A stretch of DNA of 64,000 nt from Arthrobacter humicola (GTDB lineage Bacteria; Actinomycetota; Actinomycetes; Actinomycetales; Micrococcaceae), in contig NZ_JAFKON010000002.1 of assembly GCF_022803015.1 (NCBI RefSeq), positions 186,001 to 250,000 on the forward strand, written 5' to 3'. The notes under the pieces were generated by a model. It was given only the letters and a program-made list of their open reading frames with translations, ran no database searches and was not told the DNA's origin. The translations under genes were made by a program, and so were the position numbers. Shown piece after piece: positions 36,262 through 46,222 of this stretch (positions are counted from its first letter, which is position 1; each line of letters starts with the position of its first letter).

Positions 36262-36657
36262 TCAGGCCGCAGAGCGGCCTTCTCCATCAGGCTGAGCAGC
36301 CAGGTAGATATCCGGATTGTTCAGCACAACAATTGTGGGGGTGCGGCCCGCCGGCCATTCCCGATGCCCGGCGGGGACATGGTCCACACCGCCGGGATTC
36401 CATGGATGGCAGCGCAACAGGCGCCTCGCTGCGAGCCAGCTTCCTTTCACCGCGCCGTGGACGGTGATCGCTTCAAGGGCATAGGCCGAGCAGCTGGGGA
36501 AAAAGCGGCATACCTGGCCGTAGAGCGGTGAGATCACCTTGCGGTACGCCAGGAGCAACAGGATGAGGACATTGCGCGGCAAGTTCCAGACTGCCCGGGC
36601 CAACCATGCTGCTGCGGATTTTGCAGGAGGGACGTCGGCGGCAGTTGAGTTACGCAC
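36262..36657 (-). CDS. yidD: membrane protein insertion efficiency factor YidD
   Basis: The 131-residue protein starts at GTG 36657. The conserved core is [20 protein letters not shown], then [14 protein letters not shown] and [20 protein letters not shown], with the cysteines typical of YidD. It helps YidC-dependent insertion at the inner membrane. Its start overlaps the rnpA stop by eight bases. The N-terminus is about 20 residues longer than in many relatives. Confidence 0.95.
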   Translation of the reverse strand: MRNSTAADVPPAKSAAAWLARAVWNLPRNVLILLLLAYRKVISPLYGQVCRFFPSCSAYALEAITVHGAVKGSWLAARRLLRCHPWNPGGVDHVPAGHREWPAGRTPTIVVLNNPDIYLAAQPDGEGRSAA

Positions 36658-37060
36658 GCGGGGTCCCTTCCTGTGTCGTCTCGTTAGAACCTCGTGAAGC
36701 AGCCTGCGAAAGGCGGTTGCCCAGCCTTTTCATGGTCGTCTCCAAAGCGGCGTCATAGTCGGCGAGCAGCTGGTCCCAGCTGGCTCCCGCCGCGGCGGGC
36801 AGGGCCCGGACCACAATGGCGAACCCGCTGCCGTATTTCTGCAACGACAAAGCACCGGCTTCTCTCAGTCTCCTCTTAACGAGGTTCCTGACAACAGCGT
36901 TCCCGACACTCTTGGAAACGATGAATCCGATCCGGCTTGGTTCATCGGCAGCGAGAGCTGCCGCATATAACACTACGTTCCGGCGTCCATTGCGGACACC
37001 GGAACGTACAGTTGTTGAAAAATCGGTTGATGTCCGCAGACGGTTCCTGGTGGCTAGCAC
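36650..37060 (-). CDS. rnpA: ribonuclease P protein component
   Basis: The 136-residue basic protein starts at GTG 37060. It shows [20 protein letters not shown] with the RNA-binding signature [10 protein letters not shown]. It supports the RNase P RNA in cutting tRNA 5' leaders. It follows rpmH by 41 bases, the standard bacterial arrangement. Confidence 0.96.
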   Translation of the reverse strand: MLATRNRLRTSTDFSTTVRSGVRNGRRNVVLYAAALAADEPSRIGFIVSKSVGNAVVRNLVKRRLREAGALSLQKYGSGFAIVVRALPAAAGASWDQLLADYDAALETTMKRLGNRLSQAASRGSNETTQEGTPRA

Positions 37061-37101
37061 CGTTCAACTCGCACAGGGATATGGACCGACGAGTCAGTTA
37101 T

Positions 37102-37239
37102 TTAGGCCGACAGTTCGGTGCGGCCCTTGCCACGACGGGCTGCCAGGATGGCACGGCCGGCACGGGTACGCATACGAAGGCGGAAGCCGTGCTTCTTGGC
37201 TCGACGGCGGTTATTCGGCTGAAAAGTCCGCTTGCTCAC
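37102..37239 (-). CDS. rpmH: 50S ribosomal protein L34
   Basis: The 45-residue protein starts at GTG 37239. It begins [18 protein letters not shown] and ends GKGRTELSA, with the strongly basic composition and core of L34. It is the first gene of the leftward rnpA-yidD-yidC-jag-rsmG string, and its promoter must lie in the rpmH-dnaA gap. Confidence 0.97.
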   Translation of the reverse strand: MSKRTFQPNNRRRAKKHGFRLRMRTRAGRAILAARRGKGRTELSA

Positions 37240-37702
37240 GTTAGTTACTCCAGTGGATCAAAGGTGCGCCCACCCGATCAAGGGGAAGAACTGGCCGACG
37301 CTAAGTTTTGGTATGTGCCGCTTCCCTCGTATCTCACACGACGCGGGGCGTCAGGAAAGATGCAGATGAGGCGAAAAGCGTACACATGGGACTTCACAAC
37401 GTTAGGGCTTGCCAACCTCCCGAGTCAAACCGGGGACCGCTCCGCAGGCTATCCCCAGCTGTGGCTAACTGCTCCCGCAGCCTGTGGATGAAGTGCGTCA
37501 CGCGCCCCATTTCAGAACCACAACGGTGTAATTATCCACAGGACTGAACCCAGCTATCTTCTGGCGTTTTCATCCCCTACAGTGTCTCAGTAACCCCTTA
37601 TCCACGGACTGTGCATAACCCTGTGGATTGAGCCGGCCGGTGGACAGCTCCGGACCGCGTGGATGCACGTAATGCAGGCCAGCAAGTTTGAGGAACTGAT
37701 TG
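37240..37702. other. rpmH-dnaA intergenic region: left part of oriC and dnaA/rpmH promoters
   Basis: This 463-bp gap holds DnaA boxes: TTATCCACA (37532-37540, rightward), TTATCCACG (37598-37606) and the reverse variants TGTGCATAA (37610-37618), TGTGGATTG (37622-37630) and TGTGGATGA (37483-37491). It should carry the divergent promoters of rpmH and dnaA. The boxes near 37.6 kb would allow DnaA to control its own gene. Confidence 0.8.
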
Positions 37703-39124
37703 ATGACAGTAGACGAAGCCAACCAAGCCAACACTGTCGGAAGTTCCTGGCGGCGGGTAGTGAGCCTCCTGGAGAACGACCACCGTGTCTCTCCCCGGCA
37801 GCGCGGCTTCGTCATCCTCGCCCAAGCGCAGGGGCTCATCGGTTCCACCCTGCTGGTGGCAGTTCCGAATGAGCTCACCCGCGAAGTGCTGCAGACCCAG
37901 GTCAAGGAAGCCCTTGACGACGCGCTCCGCAGCGTGTTCTCCGACGAAATCCGCTGCGCGATCGACGTCGACACGGATCTGGTGCCGCTGCACACAGAAC
38001 CCGAACCCGCCGTCGAACTTTCCCTGGCCGCCGACCCGACCGTGGAGTTGAAGCCGCAGCCGATGCTGCCGAGCACCTCGCACGAATTCGGCCGGCTGAA
38101 CCCGAAGTACGTCTTCGACACCTTCGTGATCGGTTCCTCCAACCGGTTCGCCCACGCAGCCGCCGTGGCAGTAGCCGAGGCGCCGGCAAAGGCCTACAAC
38201 CCGCTGTTCATCTACGGCGACTCCGGACTCGGCAAGACCCACCTGCTTCACGCGATCGGCCACTACGCGCGCCGGCTCTACAGCGGGATCCGGGTCCGCT
38301 ACGTCAATTCCGAGGAATTCACCAACGACTTCATCAACTCCATCCGCGACGATGAAGGCACCAGCTTCAAGACCACGTACCGCAACGTGGATGTGCTGCT
38401 GATCGACGACATCCAGTTCCTGGCCGGCAAGGACCGGACGCTGGAGGAGTTCTTCCACACGTTCAACGCCCTGCACAACAACAACAAGCAGGTGGTCATC
38501 ACCTCGGACCAGCCGCCGAAACTGCTCGCCGGCTTCGAGGACCGGATGAAGTCGCGCTTCGAATGGGGCCTGCTGACCGACATCCAGCCGCCCGAACTCG
38601 AGACCCGCATCGCGATCCTCCGGAAGAAGGCCCTCAGCGAGGGCCTTTCCGCACCCGACGATGCGCTCGAATACATCGCCTCCAAGATTTCCAGCAACAT
38701 CCGCGAACTTGAGGGAGCCCTTATCCGTGTCACGGCGTTCGCCAGCCTGAACCGGCAGCCGGTGGATGTGGCCCTGGCCGAGATGGTGCTCAAGGACCTG
38801 ATCACCGACGACGGTGCCCAGGAAATCACCTCGGCGCAGATCCTCACCCAGACAGCCGACTACTTCAAGCTCAGCATGGAAGAACTCTGCAGCAAGTCGC
38901 GCACCCGCACACTGGTGACCGCCCGGCAGATCGCGATGTACCTGTGCCGGGAGCTGACAGACATGTCCCTGCCCAAGATCGGACAGGAGCTGGGCGGCCG
39001 CGACCACACCACCGTGATCCACGCCGACCGCAAGATCCGCGAACTCATGGCCGAGCGCCGGGTCATCTACAACCAGGTGACCGAGCTGACCAACCGGATC
39101 AAGCAACAGCAGCGCAATTCCTGA
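37703..39124 (+). CDS. dnaA: chromosomal replication initiator protein DnaA
   Basis: The 473-residue protein starts at ATG 37703, eight bases after GAGGA. It has the N-terminal DnaB-contact domain I, a variable linker to about residue 125, the AAA+ domain with Walker A YGDSGLGKTHLLHAIGHYA (near 172), Walker B VLLIDDIQFLAGK and sensor RFEWGLLTDIQPPELETRI. Domain IV carries the DnaA-box reader LGGRDHTTVIHADRKIRELM (near 430). It binds the DnaA boxes on both sides of its own gene and opens the origin. Confidence 0.98.
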   Translation: MTVDEANQANTVGSSWRRVVSLLENDHRVSPRQRGFVILAQAQGLIGSTLLVAVPNELTREVLQTQVKEALDDALRSVFSDEIRCAIDVDTDLVPLHTEPEPAVELSLAADPTVELKPQPMLPSTSHEFGRLNPKYVFDTFVIGSSNRFAHAAAVAVAEAPAKAYNPLFIYGDSGLGKTHLLHAIGHYARRLYSGIRVRYVNSEEFTNDFINSIRDDEGTSFKTTYRNVDVLLIDDIQFLAGKDRTLEEFFHTFNALHNNNKQVVITSDQPPKLLAGFEDRMKSRFEWGLLTDIQPPELETRIAILRKKALSEGLSAPDDALEYIASKISSNIRELEGALIRVTAFASLNRQPVDVALAEMVLKDLITDDGAQEITSAQILTQTADYFKLSMEELCSKSRTRTLVTARQIAMYLCRELTDMSLPKIGQELGGRDHTTVIHADRKIRELMAERRVIYNQVTELTNRIKQQQRNS

Positions 39125-39709
39125 GCCATCGGCCGGCGCACTCTTACCTTATTAACAGGGCCCTGTGGACAACCCTGTGGATAGTTAAGGGGACAACCGC
39201 GGTTAATGGGCTTAAAACCCTTAAGGCGCCTGTGGATTGGCCAGTCGGCCAAAAATCTTGTCCCCATCCACACCCTGTTTAAAACCTGCTCCGCCCACAG
39301 TCCATGAACAGGGCTTAACCGCGGATTCGCACGGCAGGATCGAGTTATCCACAGTTTCCACAGCAGTTATTAACACTACTAATCCCAAGAAAATGAAATT
39401 CCCTCAAACAACAATCTCCTTCCGACCTCCGAGCAGCGCCCAGGCCCGTTCCGGACCGGCGCCGGAGACCGGCCCCGCGAACAACACCGATGTAACCCGG
39501 GGATGGGAGAAACGCTCACCTTGGGGCTAAGCTGTCTGCAGTGCGTCCGTCCCGGACATCTTTTGTGGTTCCTACGGGGCCATGGGGCCCGGGTGGGCGG
39601 ACGATTCCCTTGTTGACGGAATTCGGCGTCCCTGCCGAGGTCCGCCGCAGCTTGAGCAGTTTCAGCGATTTTCAGCACTAACAGCAGCAATGAAAGGCGG
39701 CACCCTTCC
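39125..39709. other. oriC: dnaA-dnaN intergenic region: main oriC
   Basis: This 585-bp region holds clustered DnaA boxes in both orientations: TGTGGACAA (39164-39172), TGTGGATAG (39176-39184), TGTGGATTG (39231-39239), CCATCCACA (39265-39273), TTATCCACA (39345-39353) and GTTTCCACA (39354-39362). GTTATTAACAC and an AT-rich stretch (39366-39420) follow and could be the unwinding element. Its position between dnaA and dnaN is the usual actinobacterial origin. The dnaN promoter should lie in the 3' part. Confidence 0.88.
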
Positions 39710-40834
39710 GTGAAGTTCAGAGTCGAACGGGACGTCCTGGCAGAAGCCGTGACATGGACCGCCCGGTCGTTGTCTCCGCGGCCGCCCGTTCCCGTACTTT
39801 CGGGCCTGCTCCTGAAGGCTGAAGCCGGTACCGTCAGCCTGTCGAGTTTCGACTACGAGACCTCCGCAAGGCTCGAAATCCCCGCTGACATCAGCGCCGA
39901 GGGCACCATCCTGGTATCGGGACGCCTGCTCGCGGACATCTGCCGCAGCCTGCCGTCCGCCCCCGTCGAGGTCGAAACCGACGGCAACAAAGTGACGCTC
40001 ACCTGCCGCCGAAGCAGCTTCCACCTGGCCACGATGCCCGAGGCCGAATACCCGCCGCTGCCGGCCCTGCCGACGATCAGTGGCACCGTGCCCGGCGATT
40101 CGTTCGCCCAGGCCGTCTCCCAGGTGATCATCGCGGCCAGCAAGGACGACACCCTGCCGATCCTGACCGGCGTGCGGATGGAAATCGAGGACGACCTCAT
40201 CACCCTCCTGGCCACCGACCGGTACCGCCTGGCGATGCGTGAAGTCCCGTGGAAGCCTGCGACGCCGGGCATCTCCACGAGCGCTCTGGTCAAGGCCAAG
40301 ACTCTCAACGAAGTGGCAAAGACCCTGGGCAGCAGCGGCGACATCAACATCGCCCTCGCCGACGACGACAGCCGGCTGATCGGCTTCGAGAGCGGCGGCC
40401 GGACCACCACCTCACTCCTGGTCGACGGCGACTACCCGAAGATCCGTTCGCTCTTCCCGGATTCGACCCCCATCCACGCCACCGTACAGACCCAGGAACT
40501 GGTCGAAGCCGTGCGCCGCGTCTCGCTCGTGGCCGAACGCAACACGCCTGTCCGGCTCGCTTTCACCCAGGGCCAGCTGCACCTGGACGCCGGCACCGGC
40601 GAGGACGCCCAGGCCTCCGAGGAGCTCGAAGCCCAGCTGTCCGGTGAAGACATCACCGTGGCCTTCAACCCGCACTACCTGATCGAGGGCCTGAGCGTCA
40701 TCGAAACCAAGTTCGTGCGCTTCTCCTTCACCACCGCCCCCAAGCCGGCCATGATCACGGCCCAGCAGGACGCCGAGGGCGAGGACCAGGGCGACTACCG
40801 CTACCTCGTCATGCCCGTCCGGCTGCCCAACTAG
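39710..40834 (+). CDS. dnaN: DNA polymerase III subunit beta (sliding clamp)
   Basis: The 374-residue protein starts at GTG 39710. It has the three-fold clamp architecture, beginning MKFRVERDVLAEAVTWTARS, with LPALPTISGTVPGDSFAQAV in the second repeat and PHYLIEGLSVIETKFVRFSF in the third, ending YRYLVMPVRLPN. It forms the ring that holds polymerases on DNA. Confidence 0.97.
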   Translation: MKFRVERDVLAEAVTWTARSLSPRPPVPVLSGLLLKAEAGTVSLSSFDYETSARLEIPADISAEGTILVSGRLLADICRSLPSAPVEVETDGNKVTLTCRRSSFHLATMPEAEYPPLPALPTISGTVPGDSFAQAVSQVIIAASKDDTLPILTGVRMEIEDDLITLLATDRYRLAMREVPWKPATPGISTSALVKAKTLNEVAKTLGSSGDINIALADDDSRLIGFESGGRTTTSLLVDGDYPKIRSLFPDSTPIHATVQTQELVEAVRRVSLVAERNTPVRLAFTQGQLHLDAGTGEDAQASEELEAQLSGEDITVAFNPHYLIEGLSVIETKFVRFSFTTAPKPAMITAQQDAEGEDQGDYRYLVMPVRLPN

Positions 40835-40933
40835 CCCGTCACTGCCGTGCCCCGGACCTCCGGAGCACGGCACCTGCGGGCCATCACGGCCGTCCCCAAC
40901 GAAGCACCCCAGCGCAGAAAAGAGTTCATCCCC

Positions 40934-41818
40934 GTGCACATCGGACTAATCGGCCTTGGAAAAATGGGCTTCAACATGCGTGAACGGCTGCGCAACGGCG
41001 GGATCGAGGTCACCGGGTTTGACCGCAACCCCGACGTTGCCGACGTCACCACCCTGGACGAACTCATCGCCGCCGTCCCGGCGCCGCGCCTGATCTGGGT
41101 CATGGTCCCCTCGGGCGAGATTACCGAGGCCGTGATCACCGAACTGGGCACCAAGCTCGACGCCGGTGACCTCGTGATCGACGGCGGCAACTCCCGGTTC
41201 ACCGAAGACCAGAAGCACGGTGCCGCGCTGGCCGAAAAGGGAATCCGCTTTGCGGACTGCGGCGTGTCCGGCGGGGTCTGGGGCCTCCAGAACGGTTACG
41301 GCCTGATGGCGGGCGGCGATGCCGCGGACATCGAACGGGCACTCCCCGTCTTCGACGCGCTCCGTCCCGCAGGTGAGCGGGCCGACAGCTTTGTGCACGT
41401 CGGCGGCGTCGGCGCCGGCCACTACGCCAAAATGGTCCACAACGGGATCGAATATGGCCTGATGCAGGCTTACGCCGAGGGGTACGAGCTCCTGGCCGCC
41501 AAGGAGATCGTCGCCGATCTTCCCGGGACATTCCGGGCCTGGCAGAAGGGGACGGTTGTCCGCTCCTGGCTTCTGGACCTCATGGTCAAGGCCCTTGACG
41601 AGGATCCCGGACTGGAATCGATCTCCGACTACGTCGAGGATTCGGGCGAAGGCCGCTGGACCGTCGAGGAGGCCATTGCCAACGCGGTGCCGGCCCCGGC
41701 GATCACGGCTGCTTTGTTCGCCAGGTTCTCTTCCCGCGAGGACAATTCGCCGGCCATGAAGATGGTCTCGGCGCTGCGCCACCAGTTCGGCGGCCACGCG
41801 ACCCGGCCGGCCAAATAA
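40934..41818 (+). CDS. gnd: 6-phosphogluconate dehydrogenase, decarboxylating (short type)
   Basis: The 294-residue protein starts at GTG 40934. The N-terminal motif is IGLIGLGKMGFNMRERLRNG; later come DGGNSRFTEDQKHGAALAEK, CGVSGGVWGLQNGYGLMAGG and the catalytic lysine in GAGHYAKMVHNGIEYGLMQA. At about 300 residues it belongs to the short, probably NAD-preferring branch rather than the 470-residue form. It makes ribulose 5-phosphate and CO2. The dnaN-gnd-recF order is common in actinobacteria. Confidence 0.93.
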   Translation: MHIGLIGLGKMGFNMRERLRNGGIEVTGFDRNPDVADVTTLDELIAAVPAPRLIWVMVPSGEITEAVITELGTKLDAGDLVIDGGNSRFTEDQKHGAALAEKGIRFADCGVSGGVWGLQNGYGLMAGGDAADIERALPVFDALRPAGERADSFVHVGGVGAGHYAKMVHNGIEYGLMQAYAEGYELLAAKEIVADLPGTFRAWQKGTVVRSWLLDLMVKALDEDPGLESISDYVEDSGEGRWTVEEAIANAVPAPAITAALFARFSSREDNSPAMKMVSALRHQFGGHATRPAK

Positions 41819-41864
41819 TCCTGCCCCGGCCACTTGATCCTGCCTGTGAAGTCCTGAATCCCGC

Positions 41865-43091
41865 GTGTACCTAGAAAAACTCTCGCTCACCGATTTCCGC
41901 AGCTACGCCCAGGTCGATCTCAGCCTTGAGCCCGGAGTCACCGTCCTGGTGGGTTCCAACGGGATCGGCAAGACCAATCTGATGGAAGCGATCGGGTATC
42001 TGGCCACGCTCACCTCGCACCGGGTCAGCACGGACGCGCCGCTGTTGCGGTTTGGTGCCGAGCGGGCCATGATCCGGGCCAAGCTGGTCCGTGGAGAGCA
42101 GTCCACCGTGCTGGAGCTGGAAATCAACGCGGGCCGGGCCAACCGCGGACGGATCAACCGGAGCAACCCGGTCCGTGCCCGGGACCTGCTCGGGATCTGC
42201 CAGACGGTGCTCTTCGCGCCGGAGGACCTGGCGCTGGTCAAGGGCGATCCGTCCAGCCGCCGCCGGTTCCTGGATGAGCTCCTGGTCAGCCTCATGCCGC
42301 GGCACGCCGCGACCAGGAGCGACTATGACCGGGTCCTGAAGCAGCGCAACGCGCTGCTCAAGTCGGCCCGCGCCGGAAAATTCAGCACGGGCCACGAGGC
42401 AACGCTCGATGTCTGGGACCAGCACATGGCCCGGGCCGGGGCTGAGCTGCTGCACGCGCGCCTGGAGCTGGTGGACCGGCTGCAACCGCACCTGAAAAAC
42501 GCCTACGCGCAGCTGACCGATGGCTCCAAGTTGGCCACTGCGGTGTACCGTTCCACGCTGCAGGACAGCCTGGACGACGACGGCGGCACCTCAAGACCAG
42601 CGGATTCCAGACCTGCGGACGGAACTGCTGCCGATGAGGCCGCGCCGGCGGAAGACCTGCGCCTGCTCTCCGTCGAGCAGCTCACCGACCGCTACATCCA
42701 GGCCTTCGCCGCAGCCCGGCGCAAGGAACTGGAACGGGGAATCTCGCTGGTCGGGCCACACCGCGACGAACTTGAGCTCGTGCTTGGGTCGGCGCCGGCC
42801 AAGGGCTACGCCTCCCACGGGGAAACCTGGTCCATGTGCCTGTCCCTGCGCCTGGCCTCCTACTACGTCATGCTCGACGATGCCCGCACGGGTGGCTCGC
42901 CCCCGATCCTGATTCTGGACGATGTCTTTGCCGAACTCGACGTCCAGCGGCGGCGTAAACTGGCGGCAATAGTATCCGGCGCCGAGCAAGTGCTGGTCAC
43001 TGCCGCCGTCGAGGACGATATCCCGGCGGAGCTGACCGGACGGCGGGTGAAGGTCATCCCGGGAGGAATCGATGAGCAGGAAAATCGATGA
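41865..43091 (+). CDS. recF: DNA replication and repair protein RecF
   Basis: The 408-residue protein starts at GTG 41865. Walker A is VGSNGIGKTNLMEAIGYLA; the signature region is SHGETWSMCLSLRLASYYVM and Walker B is PPILILDDVFAELDVQRR. It is an SMC-like ATPase that loads RecA at gaps with RecO and RecR. A non-conserved acidic insert lies near residues 240-265. The stop overlaps the next start by four bases (ATGA). Confidence 0.96.
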   Translation: MYLEKLSLTDFRSYAQVDLSLEPGVTVLVGSNGIGKTNLMEAIGYLATLTSHRVSTDAPLLRFGAERAMIRAKLVRGEQSTVLELEINAGRANRGRINRSNPVRARDLLGICQTVLFAPEDLALVKGDPSSRRRFLDELLVSLMPRHAATRSDYDRVLKQRNALLKSARAGKFSTGHEATLDVWDQHMARAGAELLHARLELVDRLQPHLKNAYAQLTDGSKLATAVYRSTLQDSLDDDGGTSRPADSRPADGTAADEAAPAEDLRLLSVEQLTDRYIQAFAAARRKELERGISLVGPHRDELELVLGSAPAKGYASHGETWSMCLSLRLASYYVMLDDARTGGSPPILILDDVFAELDVQRRRKLAAIVSGAEQVLVTAAVEDDIPAELTGRRVKVIPGGIDEQENR

Positions 43092-43648
43092 ATAAGGATA
43101 CCGACGGCGGCCTGCAGCCCGGCCGTGACCCCGACGATATCGATGCCGCGCAGGCCGCCTTGAACCGGATGCGCGACGCCGCCGCGGCCCGGGGCGAAAT
43201 CCGGCGGGCGGTCCCGCGCTCCGGTGCCGCCAGCCAAAAACCCGCCCGCGCGGCCCGGGGAACCCGCGGGTTCTCCCAATTCCACGGCACCGGCAGGGAT
43301 CCGCTGGGCCTCGGAAAAGTCGTGGGACGCCTCGTGGCCGAACGCGGCTGGAGCTCGCCGGTGGCCGTCGGCTCCGTCATGGCGCAGTGGGCCGTGCTGG
43401 TGGGCCCGGAGATCTCGGCGCACTGCACTCCCGAGAGTTTTACCGACACCACCTTGCATGTGCGGACCGATTCCACGGCTTGGGCAACCCAGCTGCGGCT
43501 GCTCAGCAGCAGCCTGCTGGAAAAATTCCGGACCGAGCTTGGCGATGGCGTCGTCACCAGCATCCAGGTGCTCGGACCCGCCGCCCCGAGCTGGCGCAAG
43601 GGCCTCCGGACGGTCAACGGCCGGGGTCCCCGCGACACGTACGGATAG
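43088..43648 (+). CDS. DUF721/DciA-like protein, probable helicase loader
   Basis: The 186-residue protein has a disordered basic N-terminal half and a C-terminal DUF721 domain (VVGRLVAERGWSSPVAVGSV, LHVRTDSTAWATQLRLLSSS, VTSIQVLGPAAPSWRKG). DciA-family proteins load the replicative helicase in bacteria that lack DnaC, and this gene's place between recF and gyrB is conserved in actinobacteria. It overlaps recF by four bases. Confidence 0.88.
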   Translation: MNKDTDGGLQPGRDPDDIDAAQAALNRMRDAAAARGEIRRAVPRSGAASQKPARAARGTRGFSQFHGTGRDPLGLGKVVGRLVAERGWSSPVAVGSVMAQWAVLVGPEISAHCTPESFTDTTLHVRTDSTAWATQLRLLSSSLLEKFRTELGDGVVTSIQVLGPAAPSWRKGLRTVNGRGPRDTYG

Positions 43649-44061
43649 CCCCGGCCCCTGGCGGGCACCGGATCTGAAGCACTTCTTGCAAAAGCCCTTG
43701 AAAAATCCGCAAGCGGCGTGTAGGGCGCTTGAACCTCCCGGAGTCGTATAGGAACCCTAGGGCTGGACCCCGAATGCCTTGCAGGGGGAGCCAGCGCCCT
43801 CCCAGCGGCACTTTCCCGCCCGTTTGGCGCCCTGGAATGCAGGTTTGGCCCCTATAACACGATAGAATCGGTGTAGATAACTGGGCGCCGGTGAAGCGTT
43901 GACTGAGTCCGTTTCCGACGCAATTTCAGCGTGCGGCGGACGGGATCCCCAAGTCAACGGAAACACCCGGCGTCGTCAGTGACGTGCCTGTTGGCAGGAG
44001 CCTTTTCCACGGAAGGGGCAACCGCCGGCCTTCAACGAACATAGAGGAGTCGAAAGCGCCT
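43649..44061. other. intergenic region upstream of gyrB
   Basis: This 413-bp gap holds no gene. Promoter-like AT-rich elements (TATAAC and TAGAAT) lie near 43851-43870, and a long untranslated leader follows. The gyrB frame is open upstream to 43984, but that extension looks untranslated; GTG 44062 with AGAGGAG is preferred. Confidence 0.6.
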
Positions 44062-46161
44062 GTGGCTAACGACAATGCAGAGATCCCGGCAGTGGAAGAC
44101 GTAGCGGAAGCGGTGGAACAAGAGGCTGCGGCAGCGGCGCCGTCGGGGACCGCGACATCGCGCGAATACGGCGCCAGCGACATCACCGTACTTGAAGGCC
44201 TGGAAGCTGTCCGGAAACGTCCCGGCATGTACATCGGCTCCACCGGCCCCCGCGGGTTGCACCACCTCGTCTATGAAGTGGTGGACAACTCGGTGGACGA
44301 GGCCCTGGCCGGCTACTGCACGCACATCGAAATCGTGCTGCAGGCCGACGGCGGGGTCAAGGTGGTCGACAACGGCCGCGGCATCCCCGTGGACATGCAC
44401 CCCACCGAGCACAAGCCCACCGTGGAAGTCGTCATGACGATCCTGCACGCCGGCGGCAAGTTCGGCGGCGGCGGATATGCCGTCTCCGGCGGCCTGCACG
44501 GCGTCGGCATTTCGGTGGTCAACGCACTCTCCAGCCGGGTCGACACAGAGGTCCGCCGCCAGGGACACGTCTGGCGGATGTCTTTCGCCGACGGCGGCAA
44601 GCCGCAAGGCGGCCTGATCCAGGGCGAGGAAACCACCGAGACCGGCACCACCCAGACGTTCTACCCCGATGCCAGCATCTTCGAGAGCACCGACTTCGAC
44701 TTCGAAACACTGCGGGCCCGCTTCCAGCAGATGGCATTCCTCAACAAGGGCCTGCGCATCACGTTGACGGACGAGCGCCGCGCTCCGGGGGAATCGTCCG
44801 AGGACGACGACCTGGACCTGGACACCGTCCCCACCGAAGGTGAGATCGCCGCGGAATTCCACACAGTGGTCTACCAGTACGACGACGGCCTGCTGGACTA
44901 CGTCAAGCACCTGAACTCCGGCAAGAAGGTTGATGTGGTCCACGAGGACGTCATCGCCTTCGAAACCGAGGACACGGAACGGCACATTGCCCTGGAAATG
45001 GCGATGCAGTGGACCAACGCGTACTCCGAAAGTGTCCACACCTACGCCAACACGATCAACACGCACGAGGGCGGCACCCACGAAGAGGGTTTCCGCGCCG
45101 CGATGACTTCACTCATCAACCGCTATGCGCGGGAGAAGAACATCATCAAGGAAAAGGAAGACAACCTCACCGGGGACGACATCCGCGAGGGCCTGACGGC
45201 AGTCATTTCCGTGAAGCTCTCGGAGCCGCAGTTCGAGGGCCAGACCAAGACCAAGCTCGGCAACTCCGAGGTCAAGGGCTTTGTCCAGCGCGTTGTCACC
45301 GACGGCCTGGGCGACTGGCTCGAGCGCAACCCCGGTCCCGCCCGGGACGTCATCCGCAAGGCGATCTCCGCAGCCCAGGCGCGCATGGCCGCCCGAAAGG
45401 CCCGGGACAACGCCCGCCGCAAGAGCCCGCTGGAATCCTTCGGCATGCCCGGCAAGCTGTCCGACTGCTCCTCGAAGAACCCGGAGAGGTGCGAGGTCTA
45501 CATCGTGGAGGGTGACTCGGCCGGCGGTTCCGCCAAGCGCGGCCGCAACCCGGAGACCCAGGCCATCCTGCCGCTGCGCGGCAAGATCCTGAACGTCGAG
45601 CGTGCCCGGCTGGACAAGGCGCTCGGCAATGCCGAGGTCCAGTCCATGATCACCGCCTTCGGCACCGGCATTGGCGAGGACTTCGACATCGCGAAGCTGC
45701 GCTACCACAAGATCGTGCTCATGGCCGATGCCGACGTCGACGGCCAGCACATCACGACGCTGCTGATGACGCTGCTGTTCCGCTACATGCGCCCGCTGAT
45801 CGAAAACGGCTACGTCTACCTCGCACAGCCGCCGCTGTACCGGATCAAGTGGTCCAATGCCCCGCACGACTACGTCTACAGCGACCGGGAACGCGACGCG
45901 AAGCTGGTCTCGGGCCAGGCCGCCGGCCGCCGCATCCCCAAGGACAACGGCATCCAACGCTACAAGGGCCTTGGTGAAATGGACTACACGGAACTGTGGG
46001 ACACCACTATGGACCCGGACCACCGGACGCTGCTGCAGGTGACGATGGACGATGCCCTGGCGGCGGACCAGATCTTCTCGGTCCTGATGGGCGAGGACGT
46101 TGAATCGCGCCGAAACTTCATTCAGCAGAACGCCAAGGACGTTCGGTTCCTGGACATCTAG
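44062..46161 (+). CDS. gyrB: DNA gyrase subunit B
   Basis: The 699-residue protein starts at GTG 44062 after AGAGGAG. An acidic, Ala-rich N-terminus comes first, then the GHKL ATPase ([49 protein letters not shown]), the transducer and the Toprim domain ([15 protein letters not shown] near residue 482, [13 protein letters not shown]). With GyrA it puts negative supercoils into DNA. gyrA follows after 61 bases. Confidence 0.98.
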   Translation: MANDNAEIPAVEDVAEAVEQEAAAAAPSGTATSREYGASDITVLEGLEAVRKRPGMYIGSTGPRGLHHLVYEVVDNSVDEALAGYCTHIEIVLQADGGVKVVDNGRGIPVDMHPTEHKPTVEVVMTILHAGGKFGGGGYAVSGGLHGVGISVVNALSSRVDTEVRRQGHVWRMSFADGGKPQGGLIQGEETTETGTTQTFYPDASIFESTDFDFETLRARFQQMAFLNKGLRITLTDERRAPGESSEDDDLDLDTVPTEGEIAAEFHTVVYQYDDGLLDYVKHLNSGKKVDVVHEDVIAFETEDTERHIALEMAMQWTNAYSESVHTYANTINTHEGGTHEEGFRAAMTSLINRYAREKNIIKEKEDNLTGDDIREGLTAVISVKLSEPQFEGQTKTKLGNSEVKGFVQRVVTDGLGDWLERNPGPARDVIRKAISAAQARMAARKARDNARRKSPLESFGMPGKLSDCSSKNPERCEVYIVEGDSAGGSAKRGRNPETQAILPLRGKILNVERARLDKALGNAEVQSMITAFGTGIGEDFDIAKLRYHKIVLMADADVDGQHITTLLMTLLFRYMRPLIENGYVYLAQPPLYRIKWSNAPHDYVYSDRERDAKLVSGQAAGRRIPKDNGIQRYKGLGEMDYTELWDTTMDPDHRTLLQVTMDDALAADQIFSVLMGEDVESRRNFIQQNAKDVRFLDI

Positions 46162-46222
46162 AGGGCAGCCAAGCCCCGAATATGCCCGGACTGATATATA
46201 CCTGAAACGGAAAATATAGATA